A model generated the notes under the pieces. It saw nothing but the letters and a program-made list of their open reading frames with translations. It was not told the DNA's origin and ran no database searches. The translations under genes and the position numbers were made by a program. A stretch of DNA of 64,000 bases from Haliscomenobacter sp. Lineage in GTDB: Bacteria > Bacteroidota > Bacteroidia > Chitinophagales > Saprospiraceae. The stretch lies in assembly GCA_016713275.1 (NCBI GenBank), contig JADJPL010000001.1, positions 486,001 through 550,000 of the forward strand, given 5' to 3'. Positions 43,991-53,255 of the stretch are shown here, piece after piece; the first letter of the stretch is position 1; the number at the start of each line of letters is the position of its first letter.

Positions 43991-44554
43991 ATGAGGAAGC
44001 TTATCATTTTCACAGCTCCTTCCGGCGCAGGAAAGACAACGATTGTCCGCCACCTTCTCCAGGTTTTCGACAACCTGGCGTTCTCTATTTCCGCCACTAC
44101 CCGGCCCAGGCGGCCGCACGAGGAAGAAGGCAAGGATTATTATTTCATGGATGCCGGGGAGTTTGAGCAGCATATCCGGGAGGGCAATTTCCTGGAGTGG
44201 GAGGAAGTATACCCGGGTAAATACTATGGCACGCTGAAGCGGGAAGTAGCGCGTTTGTGGGCCGAAGGCAAAGACCTGATTTTCGATATCGACGTCCGTG
44301 GGGCGATGAACATCAAGCAGGCTTTTCCCGAGCAGTCGATGGCTATTTTCGTAAAACCTCCTTCGAGGGAAGCCCTCGTAGAGCGGCTTACCAGAAGGCA
44401 AACCGAATCCGGAAAAACCCTGAAAGAACGGATCGCCAAAGCCGAAGAAGAGCTGCTTTTTGAAAACAAATTCGATCGGGTTATAGTTAATGATGAGTTG
44501 AGCGTCGCCTTGGCGAACGCTGAAAATCTGGTTCGCACCTGGCTCGGTTCTTAA
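43991..44554 (+). CDS. gmk: Guanylate kinase
   Basis: 187 residues. The P-loop is TAPSGAGKTTIVRHLL. GMP-binding region: FSISATTRPRRPHEEEGKDYYFM. FLEWEEVYPGKYYGTLKREV and DLIFDIDVRGAMNIKQAFPE follow. It phosphorylates GMP to GDP. It is intact and probably cotranscribed with yicC. Confidence 0.96.
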   Translation: MRKLIIFTAPSGAGKTTIVRHLLQVFDNLAFSISATTRPRRPHEEEGKDYYFMDAGEFEQHIREGNFLEWEEVYPGKYYGTLKREVARLWAEGKDLIFDIDVRGAMNIKQAFPEQSMAIFVKPPSREALVERLTRRQTESGKTLKERIAKAEEELLFENKFDRVIVNDELSVALANAENLVRTWLGS

Positions 44555-44586
44555 CCCCTGAATTCAGCCGGACGAAATCGCTGCAA

Positions 44587-44973
44587 ATGGAAACTTTGAT
44601 TACTAACGGCATCCGGGTAAGCGTCGAAACCGCCTATCAGGCCCAATATTCCAATCCACTGGAGAATAAATTTATTTTTGCTTACCGGATCACGATCGAA
44701 AACCTCGGGAGACAAACCGTCCAACTGCTACGCAGGCGCTGGATCATTACGGAGTCTACGGGAGAGGCCCGGGAAGTAGAAGGTGAAGGCGTGATCGGAC
44801 GGCAACCGGTACTTCAGCCGGGCGAATCGCACCAGTACGTTTCCTGGTCGCATATTTCCACCGGATTGGGCAAAATGGCAGGCGCCTATCAGATGATCCA
44901 TTCGGACTCCCAGGAGGCGTTTACAGCAGAAATTCCGGAATTCCAGCTAGTGGCGCCGTTCCTTTTAAATTAA
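44587..44973 (+). CDS. apaG: ApaG (Co2+/Mg2+ efflux-associated) protein
   Basis: 128 residues. The fibronectin-III-like ApaG fold is recognisable: GIRVSVETAYQAQYSNPLENKFIFAYRITIENLG, QLLRRRWIITESTGEAREVEGEGVIGRQPVLQPGESHQYVSWSHISTGLGKMAGAYQM. The GxGxxG-like motif in EGEGVIG is conserved. Molecular function is unknown. It lies 32 bp after gmk. Confidence 0.93.
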   Translation: METLITNGIRVSVETAYQAQYSNPLENKFIFAYRITIENLGRQTVQLLRRRWIITESTGEAREVEGEGVIGRQPVLQPGESHQYVSWSHISTGLGKMAGAYQMIHSDSQEAFTAEIPEFQLVAPFLLN

Positions 44974-45151
44974 GACGAACCGTGGCGCCCTTTACTTGTT
45001 CAAATAGCGGAGCACCTATGCGCTCCCTCAAAAAAGTATTTCTCCTCCGCAGCAAAATAAGTACATCCATTTTCCTTTTAACAGGTAGCAAAGGGCCTTT
45101 TGCCTTTGTTCTAATACTTGCCCCAATACTGGGCTTCTAAATCCTTTTGCC

Positions 45152-47499
45152 ATGAATTTCCGTTTCCTACTTATGCTCTTTTTCCTGAGCGCCCTTTTTT
45201 CTAATGGTGTTTTAGGACAGACGGGGTTTCGCCTCAACGGTACCATACGCTCTGCCGAAGATGGCGAAACGCTGCCAGGTGTATCCATCTCTGTACCGTC
45301 GATGGGGTTGGGCGCTTCTTCCAACGAATACGGCTTTTATTCCTTGCTCCTCCCATCGGGAGATTCCCTTGATGTCGTGTTTAGCTTTGTTGGCTATCAA
45401 ACGCAGACCCGGCGGGTTCGGTTGGCTGTCGATACGCGGCTGGATATTCAACTGGTATTCGGGGTAGAATTAGAAACCATTGAAGTGACGGCCCAGGGGG
45501 ACGGGAAGAGGTACGCAACCCGCAGATGAGCGTGGAGGTAATTCAGGCGAAAGAGGTGAAGATGATCCCGGTGCTGTTGGGCGAAAGCGATATCCTGAAA
45601 GCGATCCAGCTGAAACCAGGGATTCCTTCCGGCGCGGAGGGGGTCACTGGTCTGTTTGTCCGGGGAGGGGGTAGCGACCAGAACTTGTTTGTCCTCGACG
45701 AAGCAGTGGTGTATAATCCCAATCACCTGTTCGGCTTTTTCAGCACCTTTAATACCGATGCCGTTAAAGACCTGAAACTCTATAAGGGAGGGTTTCCCGC
45801 CCAATATGGCGGCCGCCTTTCTTCGGTTATTGATGTCCGTCTTCAGGATGGAAATAACCAGGAATTTTCCGGAGCGGGAGGGATCGGCCTTCTGGCGTCC
45901 CGACTCACCCTGGAGGGGCCCATAAAGAAGGACCGCTCTTCTTTTATCGTTTCCGGAAGACGGACCTACGTCGACCTGATCACCAGAGGCGTCAACCGCG
46001 CGCAGGAAGCCTCCGGTTCGGACGCAAACCCGATCCCGAACTATTACTTCTACGACCTCAACGCGAAAGTAAATTTCCAGATCGGAGAGAAGGACCGCAT
46101 CTTTGTCAGTGGATATTTTGGCCGGGATGTGTTCTCTTTTGACGGCGATGTGTTTGACTTCAATTTCGATTGGGGCAATGCAACGGGAACTTTGAGATGG
46201 AATCACGTATTTTCCTCCAGGTTATTTTCCAATACAACCGTAACCTTTTCGGACTATCAGTACAATATTGGCAACGAAGTCACGGGATTTTCCTCCAACC
46301 TGGGGTCCAATATTCAGGATGTCAATGGGAAAGCAGATTTTTACTATGCCCTTAACAACGAGCACCAATTCCGTTTTGGCGCGCAACTGACGGGCCATGC
46401 GTTCACGGTTGGACGGTTGCGGGCAGGAAGCGACGATGGGTTGGTTTCTTTCTCCGCCGGAAAAGATTACCGCTCTCTGGAATGGGGCGCCTATTGGTGG
46501 GACGATTGGAACCTAAGCGACCGGTTTGCCGTGCAGGCCGGGTTCAGGTGGAGCGGCTTCCAAACCTCGGGAAACGCCTATCAGGCAGTGGAGCCCCGGA
46601 TCTCTTCTCGGTTCGTTTTAACAGACAACCTCAGCCTTAAAGCCAGCTATGCGCATATGGTGCAATACTTGCACCTGGTGGCAAACGCCGGCGTAGCGCT
46701 GCCTACGGATGTCTGGTATCCCTCGACGGCAGGAGTCCAGCCCCAACGCTCGGATCAGGTGGCGATGGGACTTGCCTGGTTTTTGGGGAACGGGTGGTCG
46801 GCAGAGCTGGAAACCTATTATAAACAACTTGACCGGCAGCTTGAGTTTGTGGATGGCGCCCAGATCTTCGTCAACGATGAACTCGAGAAAGAATTTGCCA
46901 TCGGCAAAGGGCGGGCCTACGGGTTTGAATTGGGGCTGGAAAAGAAAACCGGTAAGCTTACTGGATGGGTTGGCTATACGCTGGCCCGGGTGATTCGGGA
47001 GGATTTTGCTCCCCTGGACCCCAGTCGTTCCTTTGCTCAGACAGGCCAGTTCGCTCCTATTTACGACCGCCGGCACGACCTCTCGGTTGTCCTGTTCTGG
47101 GAGATCAACAAAAGGTGGTCTGCTTCGGCAACCTTTGTTTATGGATCCGGAGACCTGCGCTGGTTGCCAGTTGGACGACTGACGTTTCAGGATGTTGCGG
47201 GAACGGAGTTGAAGACGGTAGTGCCGGTATTTCAGGACCGGAATAATTTCCGGCTCCCGGATTATCACCGCCTGGATGCCGGGTTGATTTGGAAGTTTTT
47301 CCCAAAATGGGGAGAAAGCGATCTTACGCTAAGCATTGTTAATGCCTACGACCGGCGAAATGTGTTTTTTATCTACCTCGATCCGGTATTCGAGAACGAA
47401 GACCAGATCGGAGGGATTCAGATCCCTCAAGGGATCAAAGCCAAGCAGGTGTCCTTATTTCCGGTTTTGCCGGCTATTACCTGGAATTTTAAATTCTGA
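45152..47499 (+). CDS. TonB-dependent receptor with regulatory-like N-domain, one frameshift
   Basis: About 782 residues when joined. Signal peptide (FLLMLFFLSALFSNGVLG-Q), then a carboxypeptidase-regulatory-like domain (LNGTIRSAEDGETLPGVSISVPSMGLGASSNEYGFYSL), a plug (GVTGLFVRGGGSDQNLFVLDEAVVYNPNHLFGFFSTFN; GGFPAQYGGRLSSVIDVRLQDG), and a beta-barrel ending in WNFKF. GGG at 45503-45505 should be GGGG, restoring GDGEEVRNPQMSVEVIQAKEV. It is followed 3 bp later by a DUF4249 lipoprotein, its usual partner. Confidence 0.92.
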
Positions 47500-47502
47500 G
47501 CT

Positions 47503-48369
47503 ATGACCACGCCACGTTTTTTCTTTGTCTTTGCGGCTGTTAGCATTTTAGCCGGCTCGTTGTTTACTTCGTGCAATCTGGAGAAAGAAGTAGACATCGA
47601 TTTGCCAGATTATGACAACCAGTTGGTTGTGGAGTGTTATCTGGAGCCGGGGCTTCCTTACCGGCTGTCGTTGTCGAAGAGTGCCGCCTACTTTGCACCT
47701 TTTCCTGATCCGGACGATATGGGCGGGTTTTTACAGGAATTGCTGGTCCAGGGGGCGGAGGTCAGGATTCGGCACAAAGATCAGGTGATCCTTCTGGAAA
47801 ACCGGCTCAGTATTGATCTGGAGAACCAGCGCCTGTACAACTACACAGGAAACGATCTGGTGCCTTTGGACACCCTGGCGCCGTTCTTTTTGGAAATCAT
47901 TACACCGGAAGGAAAGAAGATTACAGGCCAAACCCGGCTGCTCCCCCGGGTTCGCATCGATAGCGTTGTGGTAGAGTTTAAAGAAGCCGACACGCTTGCC
48001 CGCACGCTTACCTATTTTGGAGACCCGGGGGAGGGGTCAAACTTTTTCCGTTTTGTACTTCGGTACAGCAACCAGGACAGCATTCCATTGCAGGATTTTA
48101 CACTGGAAGACCGGTTTGTCGACAAGTCGTTTGTCTTGGGCGCCGCCTATGAATTTTCGGAAGGGGATACGTTGGTGCACACGTTGTATCATGTAGAAGA
48201 GTCCTATTACCGGTTTTTGGAAAGCGTGCAACGCGCTGTTTTCGGAAACGGGAACCCTTTTGCGCAACCCAGTCCTTTAATTTCCAATTTGGGTGGGGAT
48301 GCCGGGGCGGCAGGGGTTTTTACGGGCCTTCAATACGACCGGCTGGTCACAATCATCAAGCGAAAGTAA
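47503..48369 (+). CDS. DUF4249 surface lipoprotein
   Basis: 288 residues. Lipoprotein signal AVSILAGSLFTSC, then EKEVDIDLPDYDNQLVVECYLEPGLPYRLSLSKSAAYF, the DUF4249 start. YTGNDLVPLDTLAPFFLEIITPEGKKITGQT continues the family. DUF4249 genes are commonly coupled to TonB receptors and may cap them in the way SusD does for SusC, though no substrate is known. A terminator follows. Confidence 0.9.
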   Translation: MTTPRFFFVFAAVSILAGSLFTSCNLEKEVDIDLPDYDNQLVVECYLEPGLPYRLSLSKSAAYFAPFPDPDDMGGFLQELLVQGAEVRIRHKDQVILLENRLSIDLENQRLYNYTGNDLVPLDTLAPFFLEIITPEGKKITGQTRLLPRVRIDSVVVEFKEADTLARTLTYFGDPGEGSNFFRFVLRYSNQDSIPLQDFTLEDRFVDKSFVLGAAYEFSEGDTLVHTLYHVEESYYRFLESVQRAVFGNGNPFAQPSPLISNLGGDAGAAGVFTGLQYDRLVTIIKRK

Positions 48370-48387
48370 AACGCGTTCCTCAAAAGA

Positions 48388-48428
48388 AAAACGGGACTGA
48401 ACGCGTTATGTTCAGTCCTGTTTTTTTT
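48388..48428. terminator. Bidirectional terminator after the TonB/DUF4249 operon
   Basis: GGACTGAAC (48394-48402) and GTTCAGTCC (48410-48418) form a 9-bp stem with a 7-nt loop and a following T-run. The opposite strand also has a T-rich flank, serving the convergent OmpA gene. Confidence 0.9.
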
Positions 48429-48451
48429 GGGGAACGGCAGAAGAAGAAAAA

Positions 48452-49222
48452 TTAGTTCTTCTTCACGGCATCCATCAGGGCCTTTATGTTCGGGTCGGCC
48501 TTAACTTCCGTTCTTCTGTTTTTTGCTTTTCCTTCCTTGGTTTTGTTGTCGCCCATTGGCATGGTGTCGCCAGCGCCGGAAGCGGCAACCTGAGAAGGAT
48601 TAACGCCTTGCTTGACCAGTTCGCGAACGACGGCTACTGCGCGAAGCGTAGACAGTTCCCAGTTGTCCTGGAAAGAAGCGCCTGGGCTTACTTTGTCCGC
48701 ATCGGTATGGCCTTCGACCATCAGCTTCAGGGCAGGATTGTTCTTCAGGGTAGTAGCAAGCTCAGAAAGGGCTTGTTTTTCAGCGCGGGTAAGGCTGTAA
48801 GAGCCGCTGCGATAGCTCATCGGCGAGGTGATTACATAGAGTTCGCCATCACGCTCTTCCAGTTTGAGGCCGCTTTTCTCATAAGCTCCGAAAATGCCGT
48901 TGATCTCACTTTTGATCTTATCCAATTCGGCTTGGGTCATGCTCAGTTTGTCCTGAACCATTTTAACTTCGCCTTTGGTCGCATCCAGATCTTTGCGAAG
49001 GTTGGCGATCTCCCCGTTCATACGGGTTTTTTCGGATTCCATTTCCGATTTGAGGGTGGCGTTGTCCTGCTCCAGGCCTTTAACGCGGTTTTGGGTTTCT
49101 GCCAGGGCGGCATCGCTTGCTTGTTTGCTGGCTAACAGCTCGTCGTATTTTTTCTTGGAAACGCAAGAAGAAACAAGACCAAGGGCAAGTAGAAGCACCA
49201 GCGATTTGATAACGAGACGCAT
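48452..49222 (-). CDS. OmpA-family lipoprotein with coiled coil
   Basis: 256 residues. Lipobox LLALGLVSSC, then a long coiled coil (AALAETQNRVKGLEQDNATLKSEMESEKTRMNGEIANLRKDLDATKGE). A C-terminal OmpA domain follows (LMVEGHTDADKVSPGASFQDNWELSTLRAVAVVRELVKQGVNPSQVAASGAGD, KNRRTEVKADP). It is the phylum's Pal-like lipoprotein, spanning outer membrane to peptidoglycan. Confidence 0.92.
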   Translation of the reverse strand: MRLVIKSLVLLLALGLVSSCVSKKKYDELLASKQASDAALAETQNRVKGLEQDNATLKSEMESEKTRMNGEIANLRKDLDATKGEVKMVQDKLSMTQAELDKIKSEINGIFGAYEKSGLKLEERDGELYVITSPMSYRSGSYSLTRAEKQALSELATTLKNNPALKLMVEGHTDADKVSPGASFQDNWELSTLRAVAVVRELVKQGVNPSQVAASGAGDTMPMGDNKTKEGKAKNRRTEVKADPNIKALMDAVKKN

Positions 49223-49535
49223 GTTTTTTTAAGTTTGATTAACAAAAGAATGTTTTGGTTTTTCTCATTGTTCTGAACGCAGGGAGGAAGCCAAAAAATC
49301 CGGCAAGTCCTGCGATTCCAATGCAAAACAATAGATATTTTCTGAATAAAACAAAGATAATCTTAAATTTATTGGCCTTTTGCGCATAATGGGGTCAGAC
49401 CTTTTTGTAGAATGCAAATAGGGAACTTAATCGATGTAAGGAGGAAAAAAAGCCTATTTTTGCATTTGGAAGGGTTTGCAAAATGTTGAGGGGCATTCCT
49501 GGGTTTTTGATTGTGTTAAATACCAGATAGATTCA
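49223..49535. other. Divergent intergenic region
   Basis: 313 bp between the OmpA lipoprotein and hydrolase genes. TATTTTTG at 49455-49462 matches the -7 consensus for the plus strand, but no TTG lies 19-20 bp upstream. No gene was seen. Confidence 0.35.
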
Positions 49536-50312
49536 ATGGATTATGTCATAAAGTCTGAAGGAGGGTATAAGTATATTGAGACAGGAGACGACAAGCAGCC
49601 TTTGATCCTGTTGCACGGGCTTTTCGGAACGATGAGCAATTTCGATGGCATTATGCAGCATTTTTCTCCTGCCTATAACGTAGTCGTTCCTATCCTGCCG
49701 ATATTTGAGCTTCCTTTGCGCAAAGTTTCGGTCTCCGGCTTGGTGGAGCATGTCGCTGAGTTTGTTGAGCACAAAAAGTTTCGGAAAGTTCACGTTTTGG
49801 GAAACTCCCTTGGAGGGCATATCGCTTTGTTGTATGCCCTGGGGCATCCGGATAAAATCGCATCGATTATTCTTACCGGCAGTTCCGGTCTTTTCGAAAG
49901 CTCCATGGGAACGAGCTTTCCGCCCCGGAACAACTATGAGTTCATCAAAAAAAAGACCCAATCCACGTTTTTCGATACGGAGGTCGCTTCTCAGGAATTG
50001 ATCGACGAGGTGTTTGACATAGTCAACGACCGAAACAAGGCGATCCGGGTGATCGCAACCGCTAAATCCGCGATACGTCATAACCTTGGCGACAAACTGC
50101 ACCACCTCAGTGCGCCTACGCTGCTGGTTTGGGGGATGCAGGACACCATTACCCCGCCGTTTGTCGGCGAAAAATTCCTGGAACTCATTCCCAATTCCCG
50201 GCTGGTTATGATCGACCAATGCGGGCATGCCCCTATGATGGAGCATCCGGAGGAGTTTAACAAAAACCTGGAGGCTTTTCTGAAAGAAATTTCCGCAACA
50301 GAAGCGGCTTGA
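49536..50312 (+). CDS. Alpha/beta hydrolase
   Basis: 258 residues from MDYVIKSEGGYKYIE; an upstream TTG extension is less likely. Oxyanion motif PLILLHGLFG. The nucleophile is in VHVLGNSLGGHIALL (GxSxG). The acid is in LLVWGMQDTITPP and the His in DQCGHAPMMEHPEEFNKNLEAFL. This is the classic Ser-Asp-His triad of esterases and lactonases. No substrate can be assigned. Confidence 0.92.
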   Translation: MDYVIKSEGGYKYIETGDDKQPLILLHGLFGTMSNFDGIMQHFSPAYNVVVPILPIFELPLRKVSVSGLVEHVAEFVEHKKFRKVHVLGNSLGGHIALLYALGHPDKIASIILTGSSGLFESSMGTSFPPRNNYEFIKKKTQSTFFDTEVASQELIDEVFDIVNDRNKAIRVIATAKSAIRHNLGDKLHHLSAPTLLVWGMQDTITPPFVGEKFLELIPNSRLVMIDQCGHAPMMEHPEEFNKNLEAFLKEISATEAA

Positions 50313-50418
50313 GACCTTGTCTAAAGGGTTTTCTGCACTTTTTTTGCGCTAACGAACGTTTTCCCAGGAGCTGAATACAGCCGATGATCTTTTCTGCTTA
50401 TCTCAAATTTTCATTTTC

Positions 50419-53051
50419 ATGACCAGATTGTTGCTGATCCTGGCTGGCTTTGCTTTGCTGGCCCAGGCTTGTTCTTCTTCCCAAAAGACTTACTCGGAAA
50501 CCTCCAAGCCCGGCATGGAGGAGCGGCTCCTGGATACCCTTTTCGTCGAGGCGCCCAAACCTTCTTCGCTGAAAAAGCCGGAGGATTATCGGCTACCCAA
50601 GTATAACCCAAGCTATAAAAGGGATAACGACTTATTGCATACCCGCCTGGATCTCGCTTTCGATTGGGAAAATGAATCCGTGATCAGGAAAGCGGAACTG
50701 GAGTTAAAGCCCTTCTTCCACCCGGTGCGTTCCGTTACCCTGGACGCGAAAGGGTTTGAATGGAAAAGAGTGGCTTTGGCCGGTTCGGGCCAGGAGTTGA
50801 AGTACTCCTACGACGGCGAACAGATTACTGTAGAGCTGGACAAAACGTACTCCCGGGAACAACCGTTTTCCCTTTCCTTCGAGTACGTTGCCCGCCCTGC
50901 CGCTTCAGGGGGAAGCGCGGCGATTACTTCCGATCAGGGGCTTTTCTTCATTAACCCCGCGGCGAAGAGGCCGAAAAGCCAACCCAGATCTGGACTCAGG
51001 GAGAAACAGAGAACAACTCCCGGTGGTTCCCTACGATCGACAAGCCGAACGAACGCTGCACCCAGGAGTTGTATCTGACGGTTCCCGCTCGTTTCAAAAC
51101 CCTGTCCAACGGCAACCTGGTTTCTTCCGTCGATCATCCGGATGGAACCCGGACAGACTATTGGCGAATGGATCAACCCCATGCGCCTTATCTTTTTATG
51201 ATTGCCGTGGGAGAGTACGCGGTGGTTAAGGATACCTGGCAAGGGAAGGACCTCTATTATTACGTAGAGCCGGAATACGAGGCTTCGGCTCGCGATATTT
51301 TTGCCCACACGCCTGAAATGCTCGAATTTTTTTCCAATAAACTGGGGGTTCCGTATCCTTGGTCTAAATACGCCCAGGTGGTTGTCAGGGACTACGTTTC
51401 CGGCGCCATGGAAAACACGACCGCCGTGGTTTTTGGCGAGTATGTCCAAAAACACCGGCGCGAACTGATCGACAATCCTAACGATAAGGTAGTCGCTCAT
51501 GAGCTTTTCCACCACTGGTTTGGGGATCTGGTTACCTGCGAAAGCTGGTCCAACCTCACCATGAACGAGGGGTTTGCCAACTACAGCGAGTACTTGTGGT
51601 ATGAACATAAATATGGACGGGATGCCGCCGATTTTCACCTGTACGAAGAATGGCACGGTTACCTGGGGACAGCCCCAAATGCCATGCACCCATTGATCCA
51701 TTTTGGATACGACGATAAAGAACACATGTTCGACGCGCATAGCTACAATAAAGGAGGCGCCGTCTTGCACATGCTCCGCAACTACCTGGGCGATGAGGCT
51801 TTTTTTACCGGACTGAACCGGTTTCTGACCAGGTACGCGTACCAATCGGTCGAAGCCCACAACCTGAGGTTGGCCTTTGAAGAAGTGACCGGCGAGGACT
51901 TGAACTGGTTCTTTAATCAATGGTATTTCAGCAAAGGCCATCCGGAACTGAAGATCGACTATGCCTATGACGAGAGCAAAAACGAAGCGGTCGTTACCGT
52001 AGAACAAATCCAAAATCCGGACCGCAACCCGCCCATCTTCGAGCTCCCTGTGGCTTTGGACATCTACGCCGGCGGAAACGTGAACCGGGTTCCCGTACGC
52101 GTTAACCAGCGCGTACAGACCCTTCGGATTCCGGTGGCCCAACGGCCCGATCTCGTTAATTTTGATGCCGATAAAATGTTGCTGGCAGAGATCCAAGACA
52201 ACAAAACGGAGGAGCAGCTCGCGTTTCAATTCCGAAACGCCCCCCGGTTTATGGACCGGTTTGACGCCTTGGCCCGGCTGATGGAGGTGGAGAGCGATCG
52301 CTTGAAAACAATCCTGCCTTTTGCGGTGGAGGACCCTTTCTTTGTGATCCGTTTGATGGGCCTGGAATACCTGGACGAAAAAATGGTCCCGGATTTTGAA
52401 GGGCTTCTTAAAAAGCTGGTTCTTTCCGATCCGCACTCGGAGGTTAGATCCTCCGCTATCTATAAGCTGGCTGATTCCGATCAACAGCAAGCGCTCGAAG
52501 TAGCCAAAAAAGCCCTGGTTCAGGATTCTGCCTATAATGTGAAGGGCGTTTGCCTCGACCTCCTTTATCAAAACAATCCCCAAACCGGCTTGGAATATGC
52601 CCAAAAACTGGAAAACGAACAAAGCGAAGACATTCTGAACGCTATTGGGACAATGTATAAAGAACAAGGCGGCGCTGACTATCTGGCGTTTTTTGAGAAG
52701 AACTTCGAAAAGGTAAATGCCTTTAATGCGGTCTTATTCGTTGGCAGTTATCAGGAACTGGCCTTTAAATCCGGGGAAAAATACGCTATGGACGCAACGG
52801 CCAGGTTGAAGGAAATGACGCTTAACGCCAGCCAGTCTCCCTGGAGACGAATGGCCGCCACCAAATCCCTCAACGATATGCGCAACGCGTTCCGGGCTAA
52901 AGGCAATGCCACGAAAGATCCGGAGGCGAAGCGGGCGTTGGAAGAAAAAGTGACGGAGATTAGCCGGATAATCGAAGAGATCAAGGTGTTTGAGCCCAAT
53001 CAGGAGCTCAAAGCGATCTATCAACAGCTGGAACTGATCACCAGAGCTTAA
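50419..53051 (+). CDS. M1 family aminopeptidase lipoprotein, one frameshift
   Basis: About 877 residues when repaired. Lipobox ALLAQAC. The exopeptidase motif is YVSGAMENTTAVVFGEY (GxMEN). The zinc site is VVAHELFHHWFGDLVTCESWSNLTMNEGFA (HExxH-x18-E). A long C-terminal HEAT-like helical domain follows. CCCC at 50955-50958 should be CCCCC. With one more C the frame reads FFINPRGEEAEKPTQIWTQGETENNSRWFPTIDKPNERC, the conserved M1 segment. It degrades peptides at the cell envelope. Confidence 0.94.
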
Positions 53052-53099
53052 GAAAGCGGCTTGATTTCCGACAAAGTGCGGTTTTTTGATCGCCCCCTC

Positions 53100-53130
53100 T
53101 TGACAATACCTGATAACCCGGTTAATTTTC
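53100..53130 (+). promoter_or_regulatory. Probable promoter of the DUF4175 gene
   Basis: TTG (53100-53102), a 20-bp spacer, and TAATTTTC (53123-53130), one base from TAnnTTTG. A leader of about 120 nt would follow, containing a GGGGTT/AACCCC hairpin near 53203. Confidence 0.5.
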
Positions 53131-53255
53131 GGTCCGTTCTGTGCCTGCTTGCCGGGGAGGTATAACTATTTCCCCTAATGTGCTGTTTCCACAGAGGAAC
53201 GGGGTTCAACCCCCGGCGTTGAAAAATGGTTTTGCCATATTAAATCTTGCTGCTC

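Noticed and set aside
50934..52667. 577-codon minus-strand frame opposite the M1 aminopeptidase
   Set aside because: The plus strand carries GxMEN and HExxH motifs; the antisense translation lacks any recognisable feature.
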